DNA of 64,000 bases from Aphelenchoides besseyi (taxonomy: Eukaryota; Nematoda; Chromadorea; Rhabditida; Aphelenchoididae). Where the stretch lies: positions 3,162,001 to 3,226,000 of the forward strand of contig JAMPIQ010000002.1 of assembly GCA_024699855.1 (NCBI GenBank). Direction: 5' to 3'. Under the pieces are notes generated by a model. It was not told where the DNA came from. It did not search any database and was given only the letters and a program-made list of their open reading frames with translations. The first letter of the stretch is position 1; each line of letters begins with the position of its first letter. A program made the position numbers and the translations under genes. This document shows positions 37,001-49,777 of this stretch, in pieces.

Positions 37001-39068
37001 AATCAATGCTTAAGAAGAATCTTTTTGTTTTCTTACTTCACCACCCGGTCCCACAAAAGTGGTGTGAAAGTTGAGTAGGATGTCAGCAAAGAAAATGACA
37101 TCGACTATCGAGTCCATAAGAGCGACATAGTCGATTATTCCTTTCGGTGGAGTATCGCGGTTCTTGAACGCAATGTTGAAAGGCACCATAAAGGCGGTAT
37201 AAAATGTCAATGCTAGTATTGACCTACAACATATAAAGGTTCGATTGTAACTGTTTCGAACTCACCAATCCCAAACCGTCTTGAAGGTCGAGTAATGTAA
37301 AATGATGTGCGGCGAGGTCTTCGGGGTTTCTTGTCGATACTTAAGATCGAACCATTAGTTGGTGTATTCATGTGGTTAGTTGTGTTTATAATTAGCAAAC
37401 TATAGTTTTTTACAACATCGATATTTTGTTATCAAATTTCAGTTAAAATCTTTTCGAATTCGCGACCTTTCTTTCGCTTATCACACTCACCTGAGGTAAC
37501 ATTTCTCCGCCAAGGTTCAAATTGCTGATGAGCTGCTGATAAAATATGTAAAACCGATGAATAAAACACATAGGGAAAAGGCGGGATATAGTTAGACAAC
37601 CAACGGACGCGTATAATTCGCGTCTCCAACACACACATCGACTGATCGCAGTTTGACTGGCATTCCCGACCAAATGACATTCTAACGGTTTGAGGCACCA
37701 AGCCATCGTAAGCTTTGTAGTTTATATCCGGTCGTTGATGTCGTAAAAATTTCGCGATTTATCGGACTCTCGTTCGTTTTTGGTTCAAAAATTTTACTCA
37801 ACTGCTGCACTTGAATTCGAATTTTGATGTCGTTTTGTTCCGAAGCTTAGAATCGTAGGGTTTTTTGGTTCAGACTTTTAATGCACTCAAACTGCGATGC
37901 ACACAAGAAGAGCTGAAGGGGTTGAACGCGAAGAGACGAACCAAACAAAACGACTATCGATTGACAAGACGAACATCCAATGACAACGACAAGAAAAATA
38001 CCTGGTTGAAGTTCGATGAAAGACCTGTGGTTGATTTGTGAAGATCTTTTGTCTCGATTTGATTGAATTGTTGTTTCGATTTGATACGTGCGAGTTGCAA
38101 GATTCGTCCCAAACCGAGAACTAAACGAACCGTTCGTTTTCAGTTCACGTTCACCGACCTTTGTTGTTGTCATCATCTAATGGTTGTTTCAACGGTGTGA
38201 TGTCTTTGAATTGACATAAATAGAGGACCACTTTGCTTTTATCGTCTTTGATTGGCGCTGTGTTGGTTAGAAGCCAAATCGGAGTTTCTATAAGTGCTGT
38301 CAATTAACCAACCGACTGTTTTTCCTTCTCACTGTTCTTTTTCAACAACCCAATTTCGGCTTGTTCCGGTCGGGCGTTGTCGAATGCGTCTTGTAGTCGT
38401 TGAATGACCAATGAGTCGGTATGTTCCCCGTACATGAATGAAAGACTAGATATCTTAGTAGGAATAGCTAACTAATCGATAACTTACGAGCATGGCTTTT
38501 GCATAATCTCTGCTCTTGAATAGCCGATCATTCTGGAGAAGCCATCGTTACAATAAACGATAGGGAAGTCAACAATCTGCGCATTCGCCAAAATGAAACT
38601 GCAGTCTGAAATGCCTCAAAAGTCAGAAACAAAAACGCTAAGCTCAGAGAATACATCAGCCAACCACTTCACAGCAGAAGAAAATAATAAGATCGAATTC
38701 AAAATGTTTGACATAAATTGTCGTTTTGATTTTATGGACCAATTTACGAAATTTGCAGAAATTGAATTGGAAATCAGCAAAAAACTCATTTTCTCAACAA
38801 ACTCGCTCTTTGAAGCACCAATGTACTCAAGAAGGTTGACCTTTAAACTATGTGATGATTCAACTAGAGAGCTTATTGTAATTATCTGTTCTTGATGTAA
38901 ACGAATACACCCACTTATAGAACTCAGCAAACAACCTTTTCGCTCACCCGTGTTGTTACACCGTCGAATAACATTTTCGAGGAAAGTGTTCTAAATTGAA
39001 GTATCGTATAATTGCTAAGTAGGTAAACATACTTGTGGAGCAACAAGTCCTCTTTTATGGACAGGCAT
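34016..39068 (-). CDS. egl-2: EAG-type voltage-gated K+ channel (KCNH family)
   Basis: Six-helix tetrameric K+ channel of neurons and muscle. Twenty-two exons on the minus strand: 39068-39033, 38990-38948, 38605-38488, 38445-38333, 38287-38159, 38120-38002, 37535-37491, 37339-37266, 37223-37037, 36997-36903, 36861-36785, 36742-36609, 36564-36432, 36389-36260, 36210-36166, 36120-35955, 35907-35812, 35768-35451, 35404-35234, 35188-34892, 34844-34721, 34398-34016; 1010 aa. PAS cap [19 protein letters not shown] and PAS domain ([16 protein letters not shown]) to about 134; S1 begins at KTVWDW; S4 with [11 protein letters not shown]; pore filter TVGFGN at 445-450; C-linker and cyclic-nucleotide-binding-homology domain ([19 protein letters not shown]); C-terminal coiled coil [16 protein letters not shown]; proline-rich tail. 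The filter and PAS sequence favour EAG over ERG or ELK. The second intron (342 nt) stays open in frame. Confidence 0.95.
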
Positions 39069-42000
39069 TTTCGAAGACGACGTTTTGCAGTGGGAATTGG
39101 GATATACCCGCAGTAGATGGTAATACTGATTCCAAACAGATTACCTTATAGCAGGTTCTTGTTTTCTTATGCTATTCAGCATAACGCCGATCGATCTTTG
39201 GGGAATCGAGTGTTACCTTCAAATTGGAATCTTAGACACTAACTATAAGATAATAATCGCGTTAATAGTTGATGAATCGCAGAAAGCAAACAAACAAACT
39301 ACACGTGTCAATACAATTAAAATATGCACGAAAAGAAAGTCAGCTAGGTATTCTATAGGCGTATGAAAGCTGCTTTTGCACCAGTAAAACGTTTCCTTCA
39401 ACTTCGTAGAGCTCGTTTGGACGTTGTATTGAAGCGCAGACTTCAGATCCGACTGTCATCTGATTTCTGTTGTTTGCGTCGACAAAACGTTTTAAATTAA
39501 CGTTTCGTAGTGATGGATGAACACAGACGACGATAATTCGCAATATTCAATGTAATCTCTAGATATTTGATCGTCGACTGCAAAGCTCAGATGTTAATTG
39601 AGGGAAGTCAGAGTTATAATATTGGAGGACTGGAATGTCACTTATGTTTGTCCACGATGACAAAAAGCACGATAATGTGCGGCTAAAACGTAAAAGTCCA
39701 TTAGAAGCCGAAAACACGATACTCGTGTTATTTCATCACGATTTGAGTTGGCGGTTTGCATCAAAAGTATCACGAATACAAAGACTTCTGGCCATTCATT
39801 AGCATGTCCACAGGGAAAACGATATAAACCAATTGAGAAATCACCTCGAAAACACCCACGTCTTATTGACCAACTAATTCGGTAGATTGTTCCAGTCGCT
39901 ATTTTACCTCCATTGACAACTGGCTAATTGCGTTGTCTAACGTTCTCTTCTTCGGCCATCACTTGCTTTACCTCTGATTAGCGTGTCAAAAAACTCTTAG
40001 CATGATAATCCGTCGTCCAAATGTTTACGAACCAAAGTATGCGAACAAAAAGCCAGATTACAGAGCCATTCATGTCGGACTCCAAAATCGTCGGCTCTCA
40101 ACGTTAGTTCCTGAGCTGTAAAATTGGACCGCCGCCCAAAAAGCAACCACATGCCAACAGCCAACGTTTAATGATGACGCAGATCGACGAAGCTTCGAAA
40201 TCAAATCCGCTCACCCTGTGGTTATTTATTTTCGGTCGGTGGGCCGGAACTTTTGAAGGCTTGTTTTAACGATTCCAAGTCGACGTCATTGCCCTCTTTC
40301 GTACAATTGGTTTTCTCGACTGGAAAATAAGATCACGTGTACGAGCGAGCAGCAAAATCGAAATGACTATGGTGGCAAAAACCGAGTGGTTAGTCCAACA
40401 AGATTCACATGATATCGAATTTTGAACAGAGAACCGACAGGAAATTGCGAAGGCGGACCATTGAAACGATCGATTTCATTTCCCACTTCGACGATGTGAT
40501 TCGAGACGAGACGTCGCGTCTTCAGTTCTGCTCATTAGCGATTCTGCAACAACAAACCCAATGGCAAAACGTGTGAAACCGCTTCGACGTAACAACTCGA
40601 CGGTCGGCTTGCAGTAAACTCCAAGTACTGTCGCCAAAACGACTGTACACTCGGAATTTAGAGGAATGTAAACAAGGAAATAAAAACACGCACATTCGAA
40701 ACACAACGATCTTTTCGTACAAAAACTTTCACGATGACCGTGGAATCTAAAATTCATTGGTCGTAAGTTTCAAAGACTCTAGAACACGAAAGTCGGCGTC
40801 TCATTTTGCCAAGTCGCTGCAAATATTCATTTTTCCATTTCGTCTCGACATTGTCGAACACCGTTAAGTCGCGAAGGAGAGGGCGAAGAAAGCAAACGGT
40901 TAGAATAACGATGAAAACATCCAATTACTGCGGTTACAGAATCTAAATTACGTAACGACACGATTTCGACCGCACGAGTGGAAATCGCCTTCAAAATGTC
41001 GTGAACATGATGGTCACGAAACGACCGTTTATTCGACGATGAAACATGCAATTTGCGGTGAAAACAAAAGAGAATCGGAAACCAATTGATCCAAATACAC
41101 ACGTCCATTTGTCTTCGTTTTTGTCCGAAGCCGATTGTGAAGTTAACGAGATTGGCCCGATGATGTTTCTCTTCTGTAATCAGACTTCAATGCTTCGACA
41201 GGTGTCGACAATTAATCGAAAAGCGTCAACATGAATTCGATTATCTAACAAAAAACCAGAATGCCGATACACTTTTAGTAAAAGATGCTATAACAGAAGG
41301 TTCAGATTACCTGTCATCCAAAGACAAAAGGTAGTCGATAAGAACTCATGAATTTTACATTCCTCGCGACAAGAAAGTCTCGAACCGTCGAGTTCGTGTT
41401 GTTATTTTTTTGTAAGTCAATAGATGACGAAATAAGTTTGTGACGTCGAGCTCCAGACGTTCAATGTCCTCAGTTAATTTCTTGGTCTTTGCATTTTTTG
41501 TCCGGGACAATAAGCTCAGCAGGTGTTAGTCAGGTGTAGGATGTAGGAGAAGGTGTAAGTCGAAGAATTGTTTTGCTCGACCTCATTTCGGCTTTTTGCT
41601 TCAACGGTCGTATTTTGAACGCGCATAATGGACCTTCTCCCACATTCCGAAACTACACGTTTCAAAGGTATAGTCAAGAAGAAGAGTACAAACGACTCAT
41701 GATAATCGGGATGTCGGCTTTCAATTATTTAATGTTTTTTCAAAACAAAAGAATCCATTACCAGGAGGATAAAACAGAAGAAAAACGAAACACAAACCGT
41801 AAAATGATCTCGCCCTCGCTGGCAAAATTGAAACGCAAAGATGGTTGCTAAGAAACTTCAATCCAATGAATGAGATCGTCAAGAATTCCTGATATTCGGG
41901 TCGACAAGGAACGAGCAAATCGAACTGTCAGAATTACAAAGGATTTGGATGACTTATCGGAAAGTACATGACTGGAATTAATCAAACTAACTACCCACCT

Positions 42001-45000
42001 CCCTTCATTTACGTGCACCTGCTCTTCTTCGCACAAAAGCCAGAGATCGACAAATGAACTTGTCGAAATTGAAAGTCAGACCGTTGAATTGCGCTGCAAA
42101 TTCTCGTTTTCAACTCCCCATTTGTCTCAAATGCAATTTGAGCTAAACGGAAGCGTGAGGTCAAAACACGTGGTTACCTGCGAGTGCATAATGAGACAGC
42201 GAGAAAGGCCCTTGTATGCATAAAAACCATGATGCCGAAATGTAAACCAATCCGTCAGGCCAAGAGCTATACGTTTATAATAGTCGTCGGTGTGTTGTTT
42301 GATTTAATGCATCAATGGACTCCAGAATCAGGATTTCAAAACGCAAAAGGTGTTGGCCGAAAAAACGGCAAAGTGCCAATAATTTGCTTTAGACGACCAA
42401 ATTTTTATGCTTCACGAATTGATTTATTGCACTGGTGAGATCAACCGTGAAGAATTGACAACAAGCGTGAACTTGACCGCAGCATTTAAAGTCGTCGACA
42501 GCACGCAACCCAACGGATTCTTTTTGCTTCAACGCCCAAGATTATCGTCTCGGCTAATCGGCCTTATTGTTCATTGGGACCAAAATCGCAAACGTTGACG
42601 ATCTTAACTTTATTCTCTGCAATCCCGACCCGGTAAATGTCAAGAAAAAACGATGTAAACGAAGAACTGAACCCGGCGATTATGTCAACCAAATTGCAAT
42701 GATAATCTTTGGATTCAAACATCGAACGCAAAAGTACATCGGGTCAAAATAAACTCGCAAACGGCAAAAACTAAAAGGTCGATTATCGAAATACGTGCAG
42801 GTACATCGACAGACAAATTGCACGGCCCACAACCCAATAAGCTCCCGCCGATAGTCGACAGAATTACGTGTTTGAATTTTCCCATCCCTGCAAATCTACT
42901 CGCTGGTAACTCGCCCAAACTACGCGCCTTTAGATTGACTTTGTGCTAAGAACGAACTGACAGAATACGCCAATGAAGCGTAGGCAGTGGAAATTAACGA
43001 TCGGCCCCACAGCGGAAGGTTTTTTCAAAACAACAAAGCGATTTGGCGTCTTCGGACTCCGTGACGTCATGAGCTTGAAATTGAAAAAAATGGACTCCTT
43101 TCAACAAGAAAGAACCTTCGAACGAAGACACTGCGCACGGCATCTTTCTTGTCTCCATCTTCGGGTTTCGAACCCACCGGCGCTGAGTGGTCGACTGCTC
43201 GAGGCGGAAATCGTTCGGACGCAAACGTGCGCCGTTAAGAGCGAAAACTAAACGTCTTAAGTTAATTGCCCATGAACACAACAATTGAAGGACGTTGAAA
43301 TGTCAAAGTAATCAAACTTCGAAAAGAGCATGTTCAATTGAAGTGAAGATGCTACCCAATGAGCTGCACGATCATCCACGGGAACACGAATCCAAAAGAC
43401 CACGAAACGACTTCGAAAGTGCAGAACAAACAATCGGGAGTTTAGGCAAATTGCAATACCCGCTCAATTTCTCCGCCAACCCCAAAAACCGGCATTCGCT
43501 CTGCTCGCTGTCGCCGTTCGTTTTATGAAACACGGGAGTCCGTTGTAGACGTCAGAACGTCGAAAGAACCCGAAAACCGTTGACCCCCGACCGGCACCGT
43601 CGCAAACAGCAGACAGCCGTGGCCATTTCAACCCGCAGGTGTGCGCCATCGTGCCTCATTTGCGCCTTCGGATTTCACGCGTACTTTCGAACGGAAACGC
43701 AAAACAATCAATTTGAACGCTCGAAAGTCGTACGCGATATCTGGTCGACATCAACGGTCACTTTTTTTCAAATTGAAAACCGTGAGTTTCCGTCGTCTGG
43801 TTATTTGTGTTCCGCCAAAAAGTTCCAATTCTAAAGTGTTTGTAGGTGCTCCATTGGCCTATCAGATCGCACGCGTGCTGGTAATCAAATGGAAGTTGGA
43901 CTTGGTCATGACTCACAAGAACGAATACGTTTTAAAGGCTTCGGAATTTACAAACATAAGACTCTTCGTCGTTCGATGCTTACTGATGACCAAAGTCGTG
44001 GACTCATTAGCCGTTGGCATGGCGACCTCACAAATTTCGTTTCGCATTTCCAATCAACCGTCTTTTGATGGTCGTTCAAACGACCGTAGAAACAAACGGC
44101 TCGTTAATTTGGGAAGGGGAGCAGACAATCACGTAAATTCCATCGGTTGTGGTCATTCGAAAAGAAACCAATCACTCATAATCCGTAAACCCAACGAGTG
44201 AAAGTGCCGTCAAAACCACTCGATCTCGTGGCTAACAGACGAAACTCGCTCGTCTTTTTGGGTGTTTTGATCGCCACAGGCGTTTGCGGACTGCAGACTT
44301 TCGTGCGGATGTCCGAGCAGATCGACGGCCGAGAAAAAATCCGAGACGACAATCGAGAGAAATCGCGGGTGCCAGATGTGCGGTTTGGCCAGGAGCCCCA
44401 TCTTCTTTTTGCCGTGAACTAAACCGCATGAACGGAAAAATCGAAAATTTCCACCACTTTGTCACGAGAAAACGGTTCGCCACTCGAAGAGCTTGACGAT
44501 ACGAAAAGTTTTTAGAAGAACAAATGGGGATCGTGTAACACGGTTTCCGTCTTCTTCTTCGAAGGAGGAGAGATGTCGAGTAGGTTTCGGGAATTCGTTG
44601 AACGAAAATGAGCGGAATGAAATGAATTTGAAAGTCGGGAATCCGATTCGAGAAGACCGAAGAGAAACACACGGCAACTCGCCGCTTAGTCCAGCACTTC
44701 ATTTTCAGTTCGCTCCAGGGATTAGGACCTCGAGTCCACCTCCTTTTAAGGTTAACGGATTTGCCCGGAACTCTTGTTTGTTTGTACGAAATTCGCTGCA
44801 AAAAGCGACGGTTCGAACTCCGCAATTGTGTTAAGAATTAGAGCCGCCAAGACGGTCGAGGAAGTCGGATCTGCAGAAGCTCCAACTCGAAAACAAAACA
44901 AAACTCAAAAATCCTGTGAAAATAGTCGTTCATCGTTTTCGTGAGCTTATCAAGAAGATACGTTTTTTGTCAAAACTGTTCCCAAAGTGATAACCTCATG

Positions 45001-45399
45001 AACAATTCTTGTGCCCGTTTTCTTGTCTTGTTACGTCACTTTTATTTGTGGGCATTACGAGATGAGAACCAACTGTTTGTACTCGTGATCTTACGGATTC
45101 TCTTAAATCCGCTTCTTTTAATCCGAAGACGAAAACGGAACGGCGAGCGAAATTTTGTGAATTCGATTCAACCGCTGAATTTTGCCCTAAGGGAATTGAG
45201 TACGATGGTGAAGGAGCTCAGTTGTTTTCGAGCGAATCGATTGGATTACCGGCGAAAACAAATTTCTCGGTGTTTTGTGAATTGAACGAAATTGAATCGC
45301 GTTACCGAATCGGTTTATTGTCCAACAGTGCCAAACTATAGACGAGAGTAATTGCACGATGAAAAGGATATGAAAGAAGGTGCTTAAATAGAATAACAA
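39069..45399. other. 6.3-kb region without a recognisable gene
   Basis: Lies upstream of egl-2 and downstream of the CHK-like gene. It has many short frames on both strands, the longest at 43641-44201 (+, 186 aa) and 44232-44825 (-, 197 aa). They overlap each other antisense and are rich in Arg and Ser with no domain. A minus-strand AATAAA (45314-45319) probably ends the CHK-like transcript. Long-range neuronal regulatory DNA for egl-2 or a non-coding transcript are the simplest possibilities. Confidence 0.4.
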
Positions 45400-46955
45400 T
45401 CACAAGTTGGAATGAGTGTTGAAACGGTTTAGATCGCGTTTGTCAATCACGTGAGCGACTTTTCGAATACAGAAAAGTGAACGATCGACTAAGATGTGAA
45501 AGTTGTTTGGAATCTCTTGACCGGACTGTTTAGCGGCCATAATAAAAATACCAAGGAAGGTCAATAGAAAACTTAATTGTTGACAAAGTGCCAACTCAAA
45601 CAACTCCACTCCCTGTAAATCACACGGTTAATGTCATTAATGAACCTTATCACCTGGTCGAATGTGAACGGCACTATCTTCCCTTCAATTTTGTACATCT
45701 TAGAGAGTTGATCGTAATAACATCTGAAAGCTTTACTGTCTGCTTCTTCTCGGATTTCTCCATCAACCGAAAAGATCAAGAATCGAGCGAGATCGAAGAG
45801 GGGACTGCCTACAGTACAAATCAATTTTCTAAACTTCTTTCCAGAAACTGACCACAGAACACCAATTGCCAATCGATGAAGGCCGCAACTTCAGAAGTTA
45901 ACTCTCCGTGTTGATTGTAGCGAAAGATGATGTTATTCGGTTGCGTGTCGCCTGAAAACAACTGAAGTCTATCAAATTTACTTTGAAGTTTACCGTGAAC
46001 AAAAGTTAACGCATCTGAAGAGTTTAGATTACATACAAAATAGAGATACGCTTACTGTATTCCTTTGGCTTATCGATCAAACAGTAGTATGCAAAGGCTT
46101 GGTCGAAAAGAACTGAGAGTTTTGGCAGATGAGCAAAAACTTCTAAATCGACTAAGTTCATGTTCATCAGTCGTATCTTGTACCTGGAACACTGCTCTGC
46201 AATTCGTCCATTGATTCTTGACTCGTATATTTGGTTATAATTTCTTCGATGTGAATCGTGACTCTCAACTTGTTGTACCAACTTTTGAATTCTTCGTTCT
46301 GAGCCCACCACTGCAATTTGGCTATTTCACGTGCAACGCTCAAAGTTTGTTCCAGATTAGCAGAACGATAGAAACCCAACGGTTCACCGACGTTCGTCAG
46401 ATCTTCCATTGCGAGTAGTCCGTTCGAACGACCGGGAACTATCTTTTCGTACGCGTATGTCTTAGCCACTGGTAAACCAGAGATCCTGTTCGCCAAATCG
46501 TAAAACTCGCACTCGTTCTGATGACCAGATAAAACTATTTGATCTACAACGTTCTAAATTATTCGCTCGTTAATTTCTTCGACAAGTTCATTTACCTCTT
46601 CACCGTTTAATTTTCCTTTTTCAATCACTTGTTGGAGACCGGCAATAATTGGCAACTTTAGAATAAACGTATAGTTTGAATTTGCTTGATCATCGAATGT
46701 GACAACGATTTTGAACACTTGCGATAAGAACCCTTTGCCCGGACTTATCAACTCGGCATCCAACTCAAAACGTGTTCTATGAATTAGTGAAATCAAGACA
46801 CCTACCAAGCAGACGTTTGAGTTTCCTTTTGCTTTGTGGAACTCCGGTATTTTGTCGAGGATTTGGAAAATACGACGTTCTGTAAGCCCCGTTGCTCCAA
46901 CCTCCACATCCTTATTCATTGACATTTCCGAAACAATAGTGTCCAATGCAATCAT
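45400..46955 (-). CDS. CHK kinase-like protein (DUF1679 / EcKinase-like)
   Basis: Protein-kinase-fold family expanded in nematodes and insects; likely a small-molecule kinase, substrate unknown. Seven exons on the minus strand: 46955-46596, 46553-46184, 46142-46056, 46014-45994, 45951-45853, 45808-45654, 45612-45400, giving 434 aa, a normal length. Visible motifs: GKGFLSQVFKIVV (glycine loop), FILKLP, ECEFYD, LAMEDL, AKLQWW, the catalytic loop FVHGDTQPNNIIF with His-Gly-Asp at 279-281, and FIDWQLV at 304-310 with the metal-binding Asp306, then DLARFL. Key residues are intact. One exon is 21 nt and encodes the start of the catalytic loop. The first Met could be 46955 or 46922; I chose the upstream one. 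No signal peptide, so probably cytosolic. Confidence 0.85.
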
Positions 46956-48531
46956 GAGCGACAAGAACTCAAACTGGTGGCTTGAGGATCGGAAGAAAAA
47001 CTGAGTATCATGGCCACATTCTGTTCTCTATATATACTTTCAAGTCGAATTTCGACATTGAGGGACATGAGAGACCACACAAGTTGATTATAGCGATTTG
47101 TATTTTTGTGCTTTTCCCAGAAACAACGAAGAAAACGAACAGGTGAGTTCGCTGGGTCTCCGCCTTCGAACATCACTTAGCCTCGAAGTGATGATTTCCA
47201 TCGCAGTTGACAAAAGCAGAACAGTAACCGTCGACTAATGTGCTGAATCAATTAGAGAGCACCATCAGTTTAGTCTCGCAAAAAACACGCGTCAAAACAT
47301 TTCAAAATTGATGTTTAAATTTAAGACAAAAAACTGCAAATCATCAAATTATTACGCCAAGTTTACAATCTGCACACAAGGTACCACCAGTCTGCTCAGC
47401 GTCATCAAAGCTAACGAACAAGCGCAACCATTTTTTCTCGAGCTTCGACTTCCGACTACAAAATCTCGGGAATTGGCCGATTCTCGTTGTGGAATCCTGT
47501 ACTTTGATCGAAAGGCGGAAGCATATGCATCTGAATCCTTGGTTGTTTGAACAAGAATGCGATACTTAGAATCAATAAGTCCGCTTCTTAAATAAACACT
47601 ACTGTCGCTGCACGACACTTTCGAAGAGGTTAATCCAGTTGGTATTGATCTCGAATTGGATGAGTTGTGTTTGCTTCGAGTTCTCAAACTTGGGTTAATA
47701 AACCTTTATTTAGAATAGTCGCGAGACATTACAAACACGAATACAAAACGGGACAAAGAAAAGGAGGAGAGTGAAAAATGAGATAACGAGAAATGGTGGT
47801 AAAGGAATGGCAAATAGCCTTCGATCGTCGTTTAAATACGAAGTATCGTGATTACGCAATCGGCTAGACTGGGAGGAGAAACGACTTAAAGTCGAGTGGA
47901 TAGCAGGTGTGAAGCGGTGTTGTTTTTTGATAGTTAGATGGCCGCCATACGCCGGCGGTTCACAACAAAGGTGCATTCAAAAATATGGACGCCAGATCGT
48001 CTGGTTGAAAACGTAAGAAAGGTCGCAGCACTTTACAACTCAAAGAACAACCAACTCGGCAATCGGTGATTTCAAAATTTCATAACTCGACAATTAACAA
48101 TTCTCGACACTACGGTTGGAATTGTTTAAGAGCTAATAAGTCTAAGAAGAACGTTGAGCAAACATTCAATGCTCGATTAATAACGGAACTATTCGAGCAA
48201 CCAAACTTTTCTTGATCGAATTGTTCGTCAGAATATTCGATTAGACCGTAGAGTAAAAAAGCAAGTGCTAAGTTGACTGACAAATTCGGACACTTAAATT
48301 GAATCTAAATTGTCTGACCAAGTACTGTTATCAAATTTACACATTTGACTATTGAATTAGACTTTTATGTGAGATAGTGGTTGTTAGAGCGATTCTGATT
48401 AAAAAGCTTACATTCATATGTAATCGAAAATCAACATTTTACACTAGTATTTCGAGCAGCTGTTGTACTGTTAAAATTCAAACCGTTGACTACTTGTCAT
48501 ACTTCCTGACTACAAGCTTGTTGGTTACCTA
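46956..48531. other. Intergenic, no supported gene
   Basis: Open frames 47308-47550 (+) and 47352-47687 (-) are antisense to each other and neither shows a domain. Poly(A)-like signals exist on both strands near 47694-47710, so a small untested gene on either strand is conceivable. Confidence 0.35.
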
Positions 48532-49777
48532 ATGAATGACGAAGTTCTCAGTGCGAATGACATCTCTCAATTCATTTTTCGATCAAATTTCATGGGGATT
48601 ATAAGCATGTCATTCGGACTTTTCAGCATCTTCGTTATTCTGCGTTACACCACTAAATCTATGAGCGAATATAAGATTCATTTACTCAACATTGCAATCA
48701 CTGTTCTGATATGTGACATCTGCTTCACTTTTCTATGTCGATTGCACGCAGTTTTTCCGATCACTGGCCTTTGTGCTCTTGGGACTTTAAATAAAATCTT
48801 AAATGGATTAGATCCTAGAACAACTTTTTACGCTTCGGCTGTAAGTGTTAAGTCAATGCCACAAACAAACCAGTTTTGCTTAGGGTATCCAAGCTTTTGC
48901 AATTTCTGTTTCAATGGCCACAATCACAAATGCTACAGTCCACAGATATCTTGCTGTCCGAAAGCTTCTACGACCACTTCCACCACTTTTTGAAACAAAA
49001 TTGGTTTCGGGATTTATGGTGTTCTTGCAATTCGTTTGGCCAATTATTGGAGTTCTCTTCTGCTTTGAGATCGAAATACAACCACCTGAGCTGCTTCGTA
49101 CGTACTCTCAGGTATCATAAACATCAGACATGTCTAACGAAAAGTATTCAGTTGTATCCACAGATAATGAATAGAGCCACTGATATGCCGTGCATTTTCT
49201 TTTACCCAGACTTAAAAAGAGTTTTGTTTCAATGTAAATATATGATAATTCTTGGCATTGATACGATATTTTCTTTCATATTTACTTCTACTTTGTTATA
49301 TCGGTCACAACGAAACATTACAAAACTTAAACGCGACCTATTGAGCTCACGAACTCGGTTTGACAGCTTTGGATTAAACAGTGTTTATGGATTCATTTAG
49401 CAAATTGCAACAAAGCTTACTGGTATCCCTGTTCATTCAAACGGCTATTCCTTATTTTATCTTTTTGGTGTGTTTTTCGATGGTCGTTGTCAGTATCTTT
49501 TTTGGAAGCTCACATGTCAGTATGTTTATATTCTTATTTCGAGATTTACTCTTGACGTTTAGAAATGCTGGGAGATCTAAGTTTTCATACCGCATCGCTG
49601 CATTCGCTTGTCAATTGTGGGCTCATGATTAGCTTCATTCCTGCTTACCATAGAAGTTTAGCTCAAGACATACGACGACTTTTCGGGCTTCTAACAAACC
49701 AAAACGCTGTTCAGATCATAAACACAAACATCGCAACGACGTATAACTTCAACAGCCGGAGCAGTAGAGATTGTTAA
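48532..49777 (+). CDS. Serpentine chemoreceptor (nematode Str/Srh-type GPCR)
   Basis: Seven-helix receptor of the nematode-specific chemosensory families, expected in cilia of sensory neurons. Five exons: 48532-48840, 48884-49111, 49152-49357, 49401-49519, 49563-49777, giving 358 aa, typical for the group. Hydrophobic helices alternate with loops. Helix 1 (GIISMSFGLFSIFVIL) is followed by SMSEYKIHLLNIAI, a common Srh/Str loop. Later come ATITNATVHRYLAV, a long fifth-helix region, the KLQQSLLVSLFIQTAIPYF motif before helix 6, and the closing helix HSLVNCGLMISFIPAYHRS, where H-S and Y-R mark the C-terminus. I could not decide between Srh, Str and Sri without a profile search. All key parts are present, so it looks intact. 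Confidence 0.82.

Noticed and set aside
43140..43215. Possible tRNA because GGGTTTCGAACCC and GAGTGGTCGA occur close together.
   Set aside because: The two boxes are not on the same strand in the right order, and no acceptor stem forms.
43641..44825. Frames of 186 aa (+) and 197 aa (-).
   Set aside because: Antisense to one another, low-complexity basic composition, no domain.
46780..46808. A 29-nt GTAGGT...CATAG segment that looks like an intron in the CHK-like gene.
   Set aside because: Too short, and removing it breaks the frame, while reading through keeps the kinase loop.
49381..49400. A 20-nt GT...TTTAG segment as chemoreceptor intron.
   Set aside because: Too short. The 43-nt intron 49358-49400 keeps phase and the helix 6 motif.
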